This document shows, one piece after another, positions 46,199 through 55,299 of a stretch of DNA of 64,000 nucleotides. Origin of the DNA: Amycolatopsis nalaikhensis. Lineage in GTDB: Bacteria > Actinomycetota > Actinomycetes > Mycobacteriales > Pseudonocardiaceae. The notes beneath the pieces are model-generated. The model worked only from the letters and a program-made list of their open reading frames with translations, had not been told where the DNA came from and searched no databases. Location: positions 6,269,501-6,333,500 of the forward strand of contig NZ_CP127173.1 of NCBI RefSeq assembly GCF_030264295.1. Direction: 5' to 3'. Numbering within the stretch: the first letter of the stretch is position 1; every line of letters begins with the position of its first letter. Position numbers and translations under genes: made by a program.

Positions 46199-46456
46199 GC
46201 GGGGTCGCGCGCGAGGACCGCGTGGTCGGCTGGCGCGGCCGCCCGCCGGGGCTTGCGTACGGCGCGGTTCGCCGGAGGCGGCTTCGGCGGCCATCGTGCC
46301 ACCCATTCGAGCGGTGCCCGCCCGGCCGCTGACCGGCCATGTGGTGAACACCACCGGGATAACGGCTATGTTTCGTCGTTGCTTAGGCGATACAAGTTGT
46401 AGGGACGGCAGCGCAGGCGTCCGTACCACCCGAACGCCGAAACACTGGAGGAAATC

Positions 46457-47782
46457 GTGCCGCCCGCCACCGGCCGCGCCACCGCCCGGTCCTGGCTCAT
46501 CTGGCTGTCCGCCGTCACCGTCTACCTCCTCGCCGTCTTCCACCGCACCTCCTTCGGCGTCGCCGGGCTGCAGGCGGCCGAACGCTTCGGCGTCGGCGCC
46601 GCCGCGCTCGGCACGTTCACCGTGCTGCAGGTGGGCGTCTACGCCGCGATGCAGATCCCGACCGGCGTCCTGGTCGACCGCTACGGCCCTCGCCGCGTCC
46701 TCACCGTCGCCGTGCTCGTCCTCGGTGCCGGGCAGCTGCTGCTCGGCCTCGCCCACTCCTACGGCCTCGGCCTGCTCGCCCGCGGCGTGCTCGGCTTCGG
46801 CGACGCGCTCACCTTCGTCAGCGTCCTGCGCCTGGTCGCGGCCCACTTCCCGGGCCGCCAGTACGCCCTCTTGACGTCGTTCACCGCGGCCGTCGGCTAC
46901 ATCGGCAACCTCGCCGCCACCGTCCCGCTGTCGCTGCTGCTCGACGCCGCCGGCTGGACGCCCACCTTCCTCGCCGTCGGCGCCGTCACCGTCCTCTACA
47001 CCCTCGTCGTCGCGCTGCGGGTGCGGGACGTCCCCGCCGGGGAACAGCCGCCGGTCCGCGACGCCGTCCGGCCGCGCCAGCTCGCGCACCAGGTCGCCGA
47101 GGCCTGGCGGACGCCGGGCACGCGCCTGGGCTTCTGGGTGCACTTCAGCACGATGTTCGCGCCGAACGCCTTGACGCTCCTGTGGGGCGTGCCGTGGCTG
47201 GTGCAGGGTCAGGGCCAGTCGAAGGCGACGGCGAGCGCGCTGCTCACCGTGTTCGTCTTCGGCTCGATGGCGGGCGGTCCGCTGCTGGGTGGCCTGATCG
47301 GCAGGCGCCCGTCGCTGCGGATGCCGCTGGTCGGCGGGTACATCGGCGGGGCCGCGCTGCTCTGGGCCGTGCTGCTGAGCTGGCCGGGCCAGGTGCCGGT
47401 GGCCGTGCTGGTGCCCGCGTTCGCCTTCCTCGCCCTCGGCGGACCGGCGTCGATGATCGGCTTCGCCCTCGCCCGCGACTACAACCCGCTCAGCCGCGTC
47501 GGCACGGCGACCGGTGTGGTCAACGTCGGCGGCTTCGTCGCGACGACGATCGCCGCGCTCGGCGTCGGCGTCTTCCTGCAGTGGACCGGCGGGAACTTCC
47601 GGGTGTCGCTGCTGGCGATCGTGGCGATCCTGGCGCTGGGCACGGTCCGGATGCTCGTGTGGTGGCGCCGGACCCGCGCGCACCTGTTCCTCGCCGAGGC
47701 CCGCGGCGAGGAGCTGCCGGTCCGGATCACCCGCCGCCGGTGGGACGCCGCCCTGCCGGAGACCCCGATCGTGGCCGCCTGA
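46457..47782 (+). CDS. MFS transporter
   Basis: A 441-residue major facilitator protein with twelve membrane segments. The loop 2-3 motif reads GVLVDRYGPRRVL, and R-rich cytoplasmic loops follow the positive-inside rule. Best resemblance is to the NNP/ACS-like general MFS_1 group; substrate unknown. GTG 46457 has an excellent GGAGGAAAT site. The 258 bases upstream hold no gene but are less GC-rich at 46340-46400 and may carry the promoter. The PAL-2 repeat copy 3 follows its stop. Confidence 0.88.
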   Translation: MPPATGRATARSWLIWLSAVTVYLLAVFHRTSFGVAGLQAAERFGVGAAALGTFTVLQVGVYAAMQIPTGVLVDRYGPRRVLTVAVLVLGAGQLLLGLAHSYGLGLLARGVLGFGDALTFVSVLRLVAAHFPGRQYALLTSFTAAVGYIGNLAATVPLSLLLDAAGWTPTFLAVGAVTVLYTLVVALRVRDVPAGEQPPVRDAVRPRQLAHQVAEAWRTPGTRLGFWVHFSTMFAPNALTLLWGVPWLVQGQGQSKATASALLTVFVFGSMAGGPLLGGLIGRRPSLRMPLVGGYIGGAALLWAVLLSWPGQVPVAVLVPAFAFLALGGPASMIGFALARDYNPLSRVGTATGVVNVGGFVATTIAALGVGVFLQWTGGNFRVSLLAIVAILALGTVRMLVWWRRTRAHLFLAEARGEELPVRITRRRWDAALPETPIVAA

Positions 47783-47785
47783 CCC

Positions 47786-47874
47786 AAGCGCCCCAATGTG
47801 GCCTTCGGTGCGTCTGACGCACCCAAGGCGGCCTTCGGTGCGTCTGACGCAACCAAGGCCACATTGGGGCGCTT
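47786..47874. repeat. Palindromic repeat, family PAL-2, copy 3 (89 bp)
   Basis: The outer arms are a perfect 20-bp inverted repeat (47786-47805 and 47855-47874; core AAGCGCCCCAATGTGGCCTT). Two inner units GGTGCGTCTGACGCACCC and GGTGCGTCTGACGCAACC follow. It starts four bases after the MFS stop and ends 56 bases before truB. Unlike copies 1 and 2, it lies between genes on the same strand. Confidence 0.88.
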
Positions 47875-47930
47875 ACGCGTGAGCCGAGCGCCTGATCCAA
47901 CCGCGATCGGCGGCCGCTAGGGTTTGCCGC

Positions 47931-48836
47931 GTGTCGAGCCCCAAACCGCCCCGCCGTCCCGCCCCGCCGCCCGGTCTGCTGATCGTCGACAAGCCCGCCG
48001 GCATGACGTCCCACGACGTCGTCGCGCGTGCCCGCCGCATCATGGGCACCCGCAAGGTCGGGCACGCCGGCACGCTCGACCCGATGGCGACCGGCGTGCT
48101 GGTGCTCGGCATCGAGCGCGCCACCAAGCTCCTCGGCCACCTGGCGCTGGACCGCAAGACGTACCTGGCCACCCTCAGCCTCGGCAGCAGCACCACGACC
48201 GACGACGCCGAGGGCGAGGTCCTGAGCCGGGCCGAGACGAAGAACGTCACCGACGACGACATCGCGAACGGCGTCGAGAAGCTGACCGGCGACATCCAGC
48301 AGGTGCCCAGCGCGGTCAGCGCGGTCAAGATCGACGGCAAGCGCGCCTACGCCCGCGTCCGCGCGGGCGAGGACGTGGTCATCCCGGCCCGCCCGGTCAC
48401 CGTGCACCGCTTCGACGTGCTGGCCGTGCGCCACGAAGAGGACCACGTCGAGGTCGACGCCGTCGTCGAGTGCTCGTCCGGCACCTACGTCCGCGCGCTG
48501 GCCCGCGACCTCGGCGCCGACCTCGGCGTCGGCGGTCACCTCAAGGCGCTGCGCCGCACCACGGTCGGGCCGTTCACGCTGGCCAAGGCGCGCACCCTCG
48601 ACCAGCTCGAAGAAACCCCCGAACTGAGCCTGGACCTCGACGCCGCCGTCGCCGCGGCCTTCCCGCGCCGCGACGTCGACGCGGCGACGGCGAAGGCGGT
48701 CCGCCACGGCCAGCGCATCCCCGCGGCCGGGCTCGAGGGCACCTACGGGCTGTTCGGGCCGGACGGCCGGGTGCTCGCGCTGGCGGTCGACGAACAAGGC
48801 GTGTCCCGCGCGGTGGTCGTGTTGCTGCCCGCCTAG
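47931..48836 (+). CDS. truB: tRNA pseudouridine-55 synthase
   Basis: A 301-residue TruB. The catalytic Asp50 lies in GHAGTLDPMATG, and RKTYLATLSLG, VPSAVSAVKIDGKRAYA and CSSGTYVRALARDLG are further signatures; a PUA-like C-terminal domain follows. It makes the pseudouridine in the T-loop of all tRNAs. GTG 47931. Followed by ribF after 30 bases. Confidence 0.95.
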   Translation: MSSPKPPRRPAPPPGLLIVDKPAGMTSHDVVARARRIMGTRKVGHAGTLDPMATGVLVLGIERATKLLGHLALDRKTYLATLSLGSSTTTDDAEGEVLSRAETKNVTDDDIANGVEKLTGDIQQVPSAVSAVKIDGKRAYARVRAGEDVVIPARPVTVHRFDVLAVRHEEDHVEVDAVVECSSGTYVRALARDLGADLGVGGHLKALRRTTVGPFTLAKARTLDQLEETPELSLDLDAAVAAAFPRRDVDAATAKAVRHGQRIPAAGLEGTYGLFGPDGRVLALAVDEQGVSRAVVVLLPA

Positions 48837-48866
48837 GGTGGGCTCTACAGAGAACGGGAGTCTGAC

Positions 48867-49841
48867 GTGCTGCGGTGGCGTGGGCTGGGGGACCTCCCCG
48901 GCGGCTGGGGCCGGTGCGTGGTCACCATCGGCGTGTTCGACGGTGTGCACCGCGGGCACCAGGAGCTGATCGGCCGGACCGTGGCCGCGGCGGCCGAACG
49001 CGGGCTGCCGAGCGTCGTGCTGACGTTCGACCCGCACCCGTCCGAGGTGCTGCGCCCCGGCAGCCACCCGGCGCAGCTGACCACGTTGCGGCGCAAGGCG
49101 GAGCTCGTCGAAGGCCTCGGCGTCGACGTCTTCTGCGTGCTGCCGTTCACCTTGGAGCTGTCCCGGCTGCTGCCGGAGGAGTTCGTGCACGAGGTGCTCG
49201 TCGACCGGCTGCACGCGGCCGCGGTGATCGTCGGCGACAACTTCACGTTCGGCGCCAAGGCCGCCGGTGACGTCGAGATGCTGCGCACCCTCGGCCGCCG
49301 CTTCGGGTTCGCCGCGTCCGGCACCGAACTGCAGGGCAAGGAACTGTCCGAAGAGGACCAATCGGCGATCACGTTCTCGAGCACGTACGTGCGGTCGTGC
49401 ATCGACGCGGGCGACGTCGTCGCCGCGGCCGAGGCGCTCGGCCGCCCGCACCGGCTGGAGGGCATCGTCGTGCGCGGCGTCGGCCGCGGCCACGACCTCG
49501 GCTACCCGACGGCGAACCTGTCGACGCCGCGGTTCGCCGCCGTCCCGGCCGACGGCGTGTACAGCGCCTGGTTCACCCGCTCGGCGGACCCGTCGCGCCG
49601 GCTGCGCGCCGCGGTCTCGGTGGGCACGAACCCGACGTTCTCCGGCCGCGAGCGGACCGTCGAGGCGTTCGTCCTCGACGTCGACGAGGACTTCTACGGC
49701 CAGCACGTGGCGATCGACTTCGTGACCCGGCTGCGCGACCAGGTGCGGTTCGCGGACTCGGCCGGGCTGGTCGCGCAGATCGACGAAGACGTCGTCGAGA
49801 CGCGCAAGGCGCTCCAGGACGCCCCGACCGGGGGCGAATAG
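48867..49841 (+). CDS. ribF: Bifunctional riboflavin kinase / FAD synthetase
   Basis: A 324-residue RibF: N-terminal FMN adenylyltransferase (VTIGVFDGVHRGHQELI, with the nucleotide-binding HxGH-type residues, then TFDPHPSEVL) and C-terminal riboflavin kinase (GVGRGHDLGYPTANLS, VPADGVYSAWF, SVGTNPTF). It turns riboflavin to FMN and FAD. GTG 48867 follows GAACGGGAG. This order truB-ribF-rpsO is the common actinobacterial one. Confidence 0.95.
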   Translation: MLRWRGLGDLPGGWGRCVVTIGVFDGVHRGHQELIGRTVAAAAERGLPSVVLTFDPHPSEVLRPGSHPAQLTTLRRKAELVEGLGVDVFCVLPFTLELSRLLPEEFVHEVLVDRLHAAAVIVGDNFTFGAKAAGDVEMLRTLGRRFGFAASGTELQGKELSEEDQSAITFSSTYVRSCIDAGDVVAAAEALGRPHRLEGIVVRGVGRGHDLGYPTANLSTPRFAAVPADGVYSAWFTRSADPSRRLRAAVSVGTNPTFSGRERTVEAFVLDVDEDFYGQHVAIDFVTRLRDQVRFADSAGLVAQIDEDVVETRKALQDAPTGGE

Positions 49842-49926
49842 GGGGATTTCGCGGCCACGGGGGTGGCCGCGATGGCAAGATGCTCACGGACGGTGTGCGC
49901 GAGCGGGGCTTAGGGGAGCGGAACTG

Positions 49927-50400
49927 GTGGAGGACCACAAGATCGTCCAGCGGAACATCGCGTTGCAGCGGGAATGGTACGGCGAGCCGCTCGGCGACCG
50001 GGTGCGCCGGCTGGTGGTCGCGTTCGACGTTTCGCAGGCGTTCCTGGCCGAGGTCCTCGGGATCAGCGCGCCGATGCTGAGCCAGGTGATGAGCGGGCGG
50101 CGGGCGAAGATCGGCAACCCGGTCGTGCTCGCCAGGATGATCATGCTGGAGCGCAAGATCCTCGTGCCCGAGGTCGCCGCGGGCAACCGCGACGCGATGC
50201 TCGCCGCGCTGGAGGACGTCCGCGACTCGCGGCCCACCGTCGGCCGCGACAACATCCCGGTCGTCTCCCAGGACCAGAAAGTGCTCGCCTACCTGCGTGA
50301 CCTGGCCGAAGACGAGGACCTCGGCGAGGCCGCCAAGCGGCTCGACGACGACTTCCCGGCCATCGCCGACCTGCTCCGCCGGGCGGGCAACGGCGCCTGA
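49927..50400 (+). CDS. Helix-turn-helix DNA-binding protein, 157 aa
   Basis: The N-terminal half has an XRE-like helix-turn-helix (DVSQAFLAEVLGISAPMLSQVMSG) of which SQAFLAEVLGISAPMLSQV is the core; the second half is acidic and helical (DLAEDEDLGEAAKRL). GTG 49927. It lies in the ribF-rpsO gap, where this type of gene is often found in Amycolatopsis relatives, and overlaps the RNA ligase-like gene by one base. Target genes unknown. Confidence 0.82.
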   Translation: MEDHKIVQRNIALQREWYGEPLGDRVRRLVVAFDVSQAFLAEVLGISAPMLSQVMSGRRAKIGNPVVLARMIMLERKILVPEVAAGNRDAMLAALEDVRDSRPTVGRDNIPVVSQDQKVLAYLRDLAEDEDLGEAAKRLDDDFPAIADLLRRAGNGA

Positions 50401-50903
50401 TGCCGGTCCTGTTCAGCGCGCTGCTGCCGCCGGACGACGTCGTCGAAGCGGTCGCCGAGGCCGTCGGCGAGCAGGCGGACGGGCTGCGCTGGGAGCCGCC
50501 GGAGCGCTGGCACGTCACCCTCGCCTACTACGGGCACGACGACGTCGAGACCCGCGGCGACTGGCTGGCCGCGCGGCTGGCCGGGCGCGCGGCCGTCGAC
50601 GTCCGGCTGGAAAAGGCCGCGACGTTCCCCGGGGTGCTGTGGTTGACTGTCGCCGGATCGGAGCTGACGCCGCTCGCGCACGCCGCGGGCGCCGACGCCG
50701 AGGCGAGGCCCTACGTGGGCCACCTGACGCTCGCGCGGTTCCCCCGGGAAGAACCGGGGCGCGCCGGGCGTTACACCAAAAGGCTTGCGCACTTCGCCAG
50801 CCGCGGGTGGACGGCCACCGAGGTGGTGCTGATGACCAGCGAGCGCGAGCCGGGCGGGCCCCGCTACCGGGTGGCCCGCGCCTTCGAGCTGGACCGCGCC
50901 TGA
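50400..50903 (+). CDS. 2'-5' RNA ligase / cyclic phosphodiesterase (2H) family protein
   Basis: A 167-residue 2H phosphoesterase. The two catalytic HxTL motifs are WHVTLAYYG and GHLTLARF. Known relatives hydrolyse cyclic phosphodiesters of RNA ends, including ADP-ribose 1'',2''-cyclic phosphate; exact substrate here unknown. ATG 50400 shares one base with the previous stop. Following 130 bases contain the rpsO promoter and leader. Confidence 0.88.
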   Translation: MPVLFSALLPPDDVVEAVAEAVGEQADGLRWEPPERWHVTLAYYGHDDVETRGDWLAARLAGRAAVDVRLEKAATFPGVLWLTVAGSELTPLAHAAGADAEARPYVGHLTLARFPREEPGRAGRYTKRLAHFASRGWTATEVVLMTSEREPGGPRYRVARAFELDRA

Positions 50904-51033
50904 ACGCCCTGTTCAGCGGGCTGGTAACCTCACGATCGGGTCCGGCTGCAGTCCGTGGCGGCCGTGACCGTCTTCCCGGCGTGCATCCACGTCCGGGGCC
51001 GCACGGCACTGATTATTTCGAGGAGCAACACAA

Positions 51034-51303
51034 GTGGCGCTGTCCACCGAAGAGAAGAAGTCGATCCTGGCCGAGTACGGCGTGCACGACTCGGACACCG
51101 GATCCCCCGAGGCCCAGGTCGCGCTGCTGACCAAGCGCATCGTCGGCCTCACCGAGCACCTCAAGGCTCACAAGCACGACCACCACTCGCGTCGCGGGCT
51201 CCTGCTGCTGGTCGGCCGTCGCCGCCGGCTGCTGAACTACGTGATGAAGGTGGACATCGAGCGTTACCGTGCGCTGATCCAGCGCCTCGGCCTGCGCCGA
51301 TAG
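51034..51303 (+). CDS. rpsO: 30S ribosomal protein S15
   Basis: The standard 89-residue S15: TGSPEAQVALLTKRI, HDHHSRRGLLLLVGRRRRLL and IERYRALIQRLGLRR. It binds the central domain of 16S rRNA. The start is GTG 51034 with GAGGAG upstream. Terminator 51311-51344 follows; pnp lies 220 bases downstream as in most bacteria. Confidence 0.97.
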   Translation: MALSTEEKKSILAEYGVHDSDTGSPEAQVALLTKRIVGLTEHLKAHKHDHHSRRGLLLLVGRRRRLLNYVMKVDIERYRALIQRLGLRR

Positions 51304-51310
51304 CTTTACC

Positions 51311-51344
51311 CGAGGGGGAGTGACCACGCGGTCGCTCCCCCTCG
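51311..51344 (+). terminator. rpsO terminator
   Basis: CGAGGGGGAGTGACC (51311-51325) pairs with GGTCGCTCCCCCTCG (51330-51344), a 15-bp stem with one G-T wobble and a four-base loop. No T-run, but stable and well placed eight bases after rpsO. Confidence 0.75.
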
Positions 51345-51400
51345 CCACAACACGGCGCGAGCGCGCACGAGGGTCCGTCCGCCGGTCCTCGGTAGTGGTT

Positions 51401-51432
51401 CCCGGGTAACGACCCGGGGGCTTCGATCGAAG
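51401..51432 (+). promoter_or_regulatory. pnp 5' leader hairpins
   Basis: CCCGGGT-AACG-ACCCGGG (51401-51418) and CTTCGA-TCGAAG (51421-51432) can form adjacent hairpins about 95-125 bases before the pnp start. A structured leader is the known target of RNase III and PNPase autocontrol in other bacteria; that role here is inferred. Confidence 0.45.
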
Positions 51433-51523
51433 ACCGGCCTCATTCCTCGAGCGTCCTCAGGCGAAACGGGTCCCAGGGTGGGAGACTCGCGCCAGTAGAA
51501 GGAACCAAAGAGGAGAACTGTCT

Positions 51524-53800
51524 ATGACCGACTCCACCGGAGTCACCGTGCACGAGACCGAAGCCGTCATCGACAACGGCAAGTTCGGTACTCGCACCGT
51601 CCGCTTCGAGACGGGCCGCCTGGCCAAGCAGGCCGCCGGCGCCGTCGTCGCGTACCTCGACGAAGAGACCATGCTGCTCTCGGCGACGACCGCGTCGAAG
51701 CACCCGAAGGAGCACTTCGACTTCTTCCCGCTCACCGTGGACGTCGAAGAGCGCATGTACGCCGCGGGCCGCATCCCCGGCGCGTTCTTCCGCCGCGAGG
51801 GCCGCCCGTCGACCGACGCGATCCTCACCGCCCGCCTGATCGACCGGCCGCTGCGCCCGTCGTTCACCGACGGTCTGCGCAACGAGATCCAGGTCGTCAT
51901 CACCGTCCAGAGCCTCAACCCGGACGACCCGTACGACGTGCTGGCGATCAACGCCGCGTCGGCGTCGACCCAGATCGCCGGCCTGCCGTTCTCCGGCCCG
52001 GTCGGCGGCGTGCGCGTCGCGCTGATCGAGGGCCAGTGGGTCGCGTTCCCGACCTGGTCCCAGCTGGAGAAGGCGACCTTCAACATGGTCGTCGCGGGTC
52101 GTATCGTCTCACAGGGGGACGACAGTCCTAATGATATTGCGATCATGATGGTCGAGGCCGAGGGCACCGAGCACACGCTCGACCTGATCGCCGCCGGCGG
52201 CAAGGCGCCGGACGAGGCCTCGGTCGCCGAGGGCCTCGAGGCCGCGAAGCCGTTCATCAAGGTCCTGTGCGAGGCGCAGCAGAAGCTGGCCGACGTCGCC
52301 GCCAAGCCGACCGGCGAGTTCCCGGTCTACCCGGCCTACCAGCAGGACGTCTACGAGGCCGTCGCGGCGATCGCCACCGACGACCTGGCCCGCGCGCTGC
52401 AGATCCCGGGCAAGCAGGACCGCGACGCCGCGACCGACGAGGTCAAGGCCGCCGTGCTGGAGAAGGTCGGCCTGGGCGAGGGCGAGGCCTTCGAGGGCCG
52501 CGACAAGGAGATCGGCGGGGCGTTCAAGGCCCTGACGAAGAAGATCATGCGCCAGCGCGTCCTGACGGAGAAGATCCGCATGGACGGCCGTGGCCTCACC
52601 GACATCCGGTCGCTTTCGGCCGAGGTCGCCGTGATCCCGCGGGCGCACGGCTCGGCGCTGTTCGAGCGCGGCGAAACCCAGATCCTGGGTGTCACCACGC
52701 TGAACATGCTGCGCATGGAGCAGCAGATCGACTCCCTTTCCCCGGAGACGACGAAGCGCTACCTGCACCACTACAACTTCCCGCCCTTCTCCACCGGTGA
52801 GACCGGCCGCGTCGGTTCGCCGAAGCGCCGCGAAATCGGCCACGGCATGCTCGCCGAGCGCGCCCTGGTGCCGGTGCTGCCGAAGCGGGACGAGTTCCCG
52901 TACGCGATCCGCCAGGTCTCCGAGGCGCTGGGCTCCAACGGCTCGACGTCGATGGGCTCGGTCTGCGCGTCCACCATGGCGCTGTACAACGCCGGCGTGC
53001 CGCTGAAGGCGCCGGTCGCGGGCATCGCGATGGGCCTGGTCTCCGACGAGGTCGACGGCGAGACCCGCTACGTCGCGCTGACCGACATCCTCGGTGCCGA
53101 GGACGCCCTGGGCGACATGGACTTCAAGGTCGCGGGCACCAAGGACATCATCACCGCGCTGCAGCTGGACACGAAGCTCGACGGCATCCCGTCGGAGGTG
53201 CTCGCCGCCGCGCTGAAGCAGGCGAAGGACGCCCGGCTCACCATCCTGGAGGTCATCGCCGAGGCGATCGACGGCCCGGACGAGATGAGCCCGTTCGCCC
53301 CGCGCGTCACCAGCGTGAAGATCCCGGTGGACAAGATCGGCGAGGTCATCGGCCCGAAGGGCAAGATGATCAACTCGATCACCGAGGAGACCGGCGCCGA
53401 CATCTCCATCGAGGACGACGGCACGATCTACGTGGGCGCGGCCGACGGCCCGTCGGCGGAGGCGGCGATCGACAAGATCAACGCCATCGCCAACCCGCAG
53501 CTGCCCAAGGTCGGCGAGCGCTTCCTCGGCACCGTGGTGAAGACGGCCGCGTTCGGCGCGTTCGTCTCGCTGCTGCCGGGCAAGGACGGCCTGGTGCACA
53601 TCTCGAAGCTGGGCAACGGCAAGCGGATCGCCAAGGTCGAGGACGTGGTCAACGTGGGCGACAAGCTCCGCGTCGAGATCGCCGACATCGACAACCGCGG
53701 CAAGATCAGCCTGATCGTCGTCAAGGAGGACGAGGCCGCCAAGCCCGCCGCCGAGGGTGACGAGAAGAAGGCCGACGCCGAGAAGGCCGACGCCAAGTAA
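51524..53800 (+). CDS. pnp: Polyribonucleotide nucleotidyltransferase (PNPase)
   Basis: A 758-residue PNPase: two RNase PH domains (LLSATTASKHPKEHFDFFPLTVD in part HFDFFPLTVD; the catalytic half has ALGSNGSTSMGSVCAST), a KH domain (EVIGPKGKMINSI near residue 605) and an S1 domain (FLGTVVKTAAFGAFVSLLPG), ending in a Lys/Glu/Ala tail. It degrades RNA 3'-5' with phosphate and in actinobacteria may also add 3' tails. ATG 51524 with AAAGAGGAG upstream. Palindrome PAL-1 copy 2 follows the stop. Confidence 0.97.
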   Translation: MTDSTGVTVHETEAVIDNGKFGTRTVRFETGRLAKQAAGAVVAYLDEETMLLSATTASKHPKEHFDFFPLTVDVEERMYAAGRIPGAFFRREGRPSTDAILTARLIDRPLRPSFTDGLRNEIQVVITVQSLNPDDPYDVLAINAASASTQIAGLPFSGPVGGVRVALIEGQWVAFPTWSQLEKATFNMVVAGRIVSQGDDSPNDIAIMMVEAEGTEHTLDLIAAGGKAPDEASVAEGLEAAKPFIKVLCEAQQKLADVAAKPTGEFPVYPAYQQDVYEAVAAIATDDLARALQIPGKQDRDAATDEVKAAVLEKVGLGEGEAFEGRDKEIGGAFKALTKKIMRQRVLTEKIRMDGRGLTDIRSLSAEVAVIPRAHGSALFERGETQILGVTTLNMLRMEQQIDSLSPETTKRYLHHYNFPPFSTGETGRVGSPKRREIGHGMLAERALVPVLPKRDEFPYAIRQVSEALGSNGSTSMGSVCASTMALYNAGVPLKAPVAGIAMGLVSDEVDGETRYVALTDILGAEDALGDMDFKVAGTKDIITALQLDTKLDGIPSEVLAAALKQAKDARLTILEVIAEAIDGPDEMSPFAPRVTSVKIPVDKIGEVIGPKGKMINSITEETGADISIEDDGTIYVGAADGPSAEAAIDKINAIANPQLPKVGERFLGTVVKTAAFGAFVSLLPGKDGLVHISKLGNGKRIAKVEDVVNVGDKLRVEIADIDNRGKISLIVVKEDEAAKPAAEGDEKKADAEKADAK

Positions 53801-53845
53801 GACGCAAGTTCCGCCGAAGGCCTCCTGATCCGCACGGTGCAAGTC

Positions 53846-53891
53846 GTCGTGAGTGTTTAGGGCGGTTAGAACCGCCCTAAACACTCACGAC
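53846..53891. repeat. Perfect palindrome, family PAL-1, copy 2
   Basis: Two 22-base arms around AG, identical to the core of the copy at 1111-1160. It lies 46 bases after the pnp stop and 29 before the M16 gene, in a position fitting a pnp terminator. Confidence 0.88.
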
Positions 53892-53919
53892 CCCGGCGGC
53901 AGGGGGCCTTCGCGGCATC

Positions 53920-55299
53920 GTGAGTAAGGAACCCATGGCACGGCAGGTTTCCGGGCACGAGCAGCCCGTCGGCACCACCCGCACGCTCGAGTCCACTCCG
54001 GACGGTGCGGTCGTCAAGCGCAGTGTCCTCCCCGGCGGCCTGCGCGTGATCACCGAGCACGTCCCGGCGTCCCGCTCGGCCACGGTCGGGCTGTGGGTCG
54101 GCATCGGCTCCCGCGACGAGCCGGCCGCCGTCGCCGGTGCCGCGCACTACCTCGAGCACCTGCTGTTCAAGGGCACGAAGCACCGTGACGCCACGCAGAT
54201 CGCCGAGGAGATCGACGCCGTCGGCGGCGAGTTCAACGCCTTCACGGCGAAGGAGCACACCTGCTACTACGCGCAGGTCCTCGACGCCGACCTGCCGCTG
54301 GCCATGGACCTGGTCACCGACGTCGTGTTCGAGGCGCTCTGCACCGACCGCGACATGGACATGGAACGCAGCGTCGTCCTCGAAGAGATTTCGATGCGCG
54401 ACGACGATCCCGAGGACCTGCTGCACGAGACGTTCGTGACCGCGATCCTCGGCGACCACCCGCTCGGCCGCCCGGTGCTCGGCACCGAGAAGTCGATCAT
54501 CGAGATGTCGCCGTCGGCGCTGCGGAACTTCTACAAGCGCCGCTACACGCTGCCGCGGATGGTCCTGTCCGTCGCCGGGAACATCGACCACGGCCAGGTG
54601 CTGCGGCTGGTCCGCAAGGCTCTTCGCGAGAAGCTGGCCGGGTCCGCGACGCCGGTCGCGCCGCGCGAGGGCCGGGCCAGGATCAAGACGGTCCCGAAGC
54701 TGGCCCTGCACACCGACGACACCGAGCAGGCGCACGTGATGCTCGGCCTGCGGTCCCTGTCGCGCCACGACGACCGCCGCTTCGCGCTGTCGGTCCTCAA
54801 CGCGGCGCTCGGCGGCGGGATGTCGTCGCGCCTGTTCCAGGAGATCCGTGAGCAGCGCGGGCTGGCCTACCAGGTCTACTCGTCGGTCGCGAGCTACGCC
54901 GACACCGGGCACATGGCCGTGTACGCGGGCTGCCAGCCGGAGAAGCTCGGCGACGTCGCCGGCGTCATCCGCGAGGTGCTCGACAAGGTCGGCGTCGACG
55001 GCCTCACCGACGCCGAGGTGGCCCGCGCGAAGGGCCAGCTGCGCGGCGGGCTCGTGCTGGGCCTGGAGGACACGTCGTCGCGGATGTCGCGGATCGGCAA
55101 GAACGAGCTCAACTACGGCCACTACCTGGGCGTCGACGACACGATCGCCCGCATCGACGCCGTCACGACCGAGGACGTGTGTGCGCTCGCTCGCACTTTG
55201 TTCGCCCGGCCCGGCGGGGTCTCGGCGGCGGCGGTCGTCGGGCCGTACGCTCACGCCGACGACCTTCCTGACGACCTGCACGAGGTGATCGCTTCATGA
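53920..55299 (+). CDS. M16-family zinc metallopeptidase
   Basis: A 459-residue pitrilysin-type peptidase. The inverted zinc motif HYLEH is at residues 77-81, followed by LLFKGTKHR and the distal Glu region VVLEEISMRDDD. The C-terminal half has the R-x-x-G-L-A-Y substrate loop (EQRGLAYQVYSSV). GTG 53920 is the longest start; ATG 53935 is better placed after AAGGA. The gene often follows pnp in actinobacteria. It overlaps dapB as ATGA. Substrate unknown. Confidence 0.93.
   Translation: MSKEPMARQVSGHEQPVGTTRTLESTPDGAVVKRSVLPGGLRVITEHVPASRSATVGLWVGIGSRDEPAAVAGAAHYLEHLLFKGTKHRDATQIAEEIDAVGGEFNAFTAKEHTCYYAQVLDADLPLAMDLVTDVVFEALCTDRDMDMERSVVLEEISMRDDDPEDLLHETFVTAILGDHPLGRPVLGTEKSIIEMSPSALRNFYKRRYTLPRMVLSVAGNIDHGQVLRLVRKALREKLAGSATPVAPREGRARIKTVPKLALHTDDTEQAHVMLGLRSLSRHDDRRFALSVLNAALGGGMSSRLFQEIREQRGLAYQVYSSVASYADTGHMAVYAGCQPEKLGDVAGVIREVLDKVGVDGLTDAEVARAKGQLRGGLVLGLEDTSSRMSRIGKNELNYGHYLGVDDTIARIDAVTTEDVCALARTLFARPGGVSAAAVVGPYAHADDLPDDLHEVIAS

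Noticed and set aside
46199..46456. A small gene in the gap between the MATE and MFS genes
   Set aside because: No frame there combines good codon bias with a ribosome site; the region looks like promoter sequence.
44606..47683. A 1025-codon minus-strand frame opposite the MATE and MFS genes
   Set aside because: Product is His/Arg/Pro-rich noise; both plus-strand genes have clear transporter sequences.
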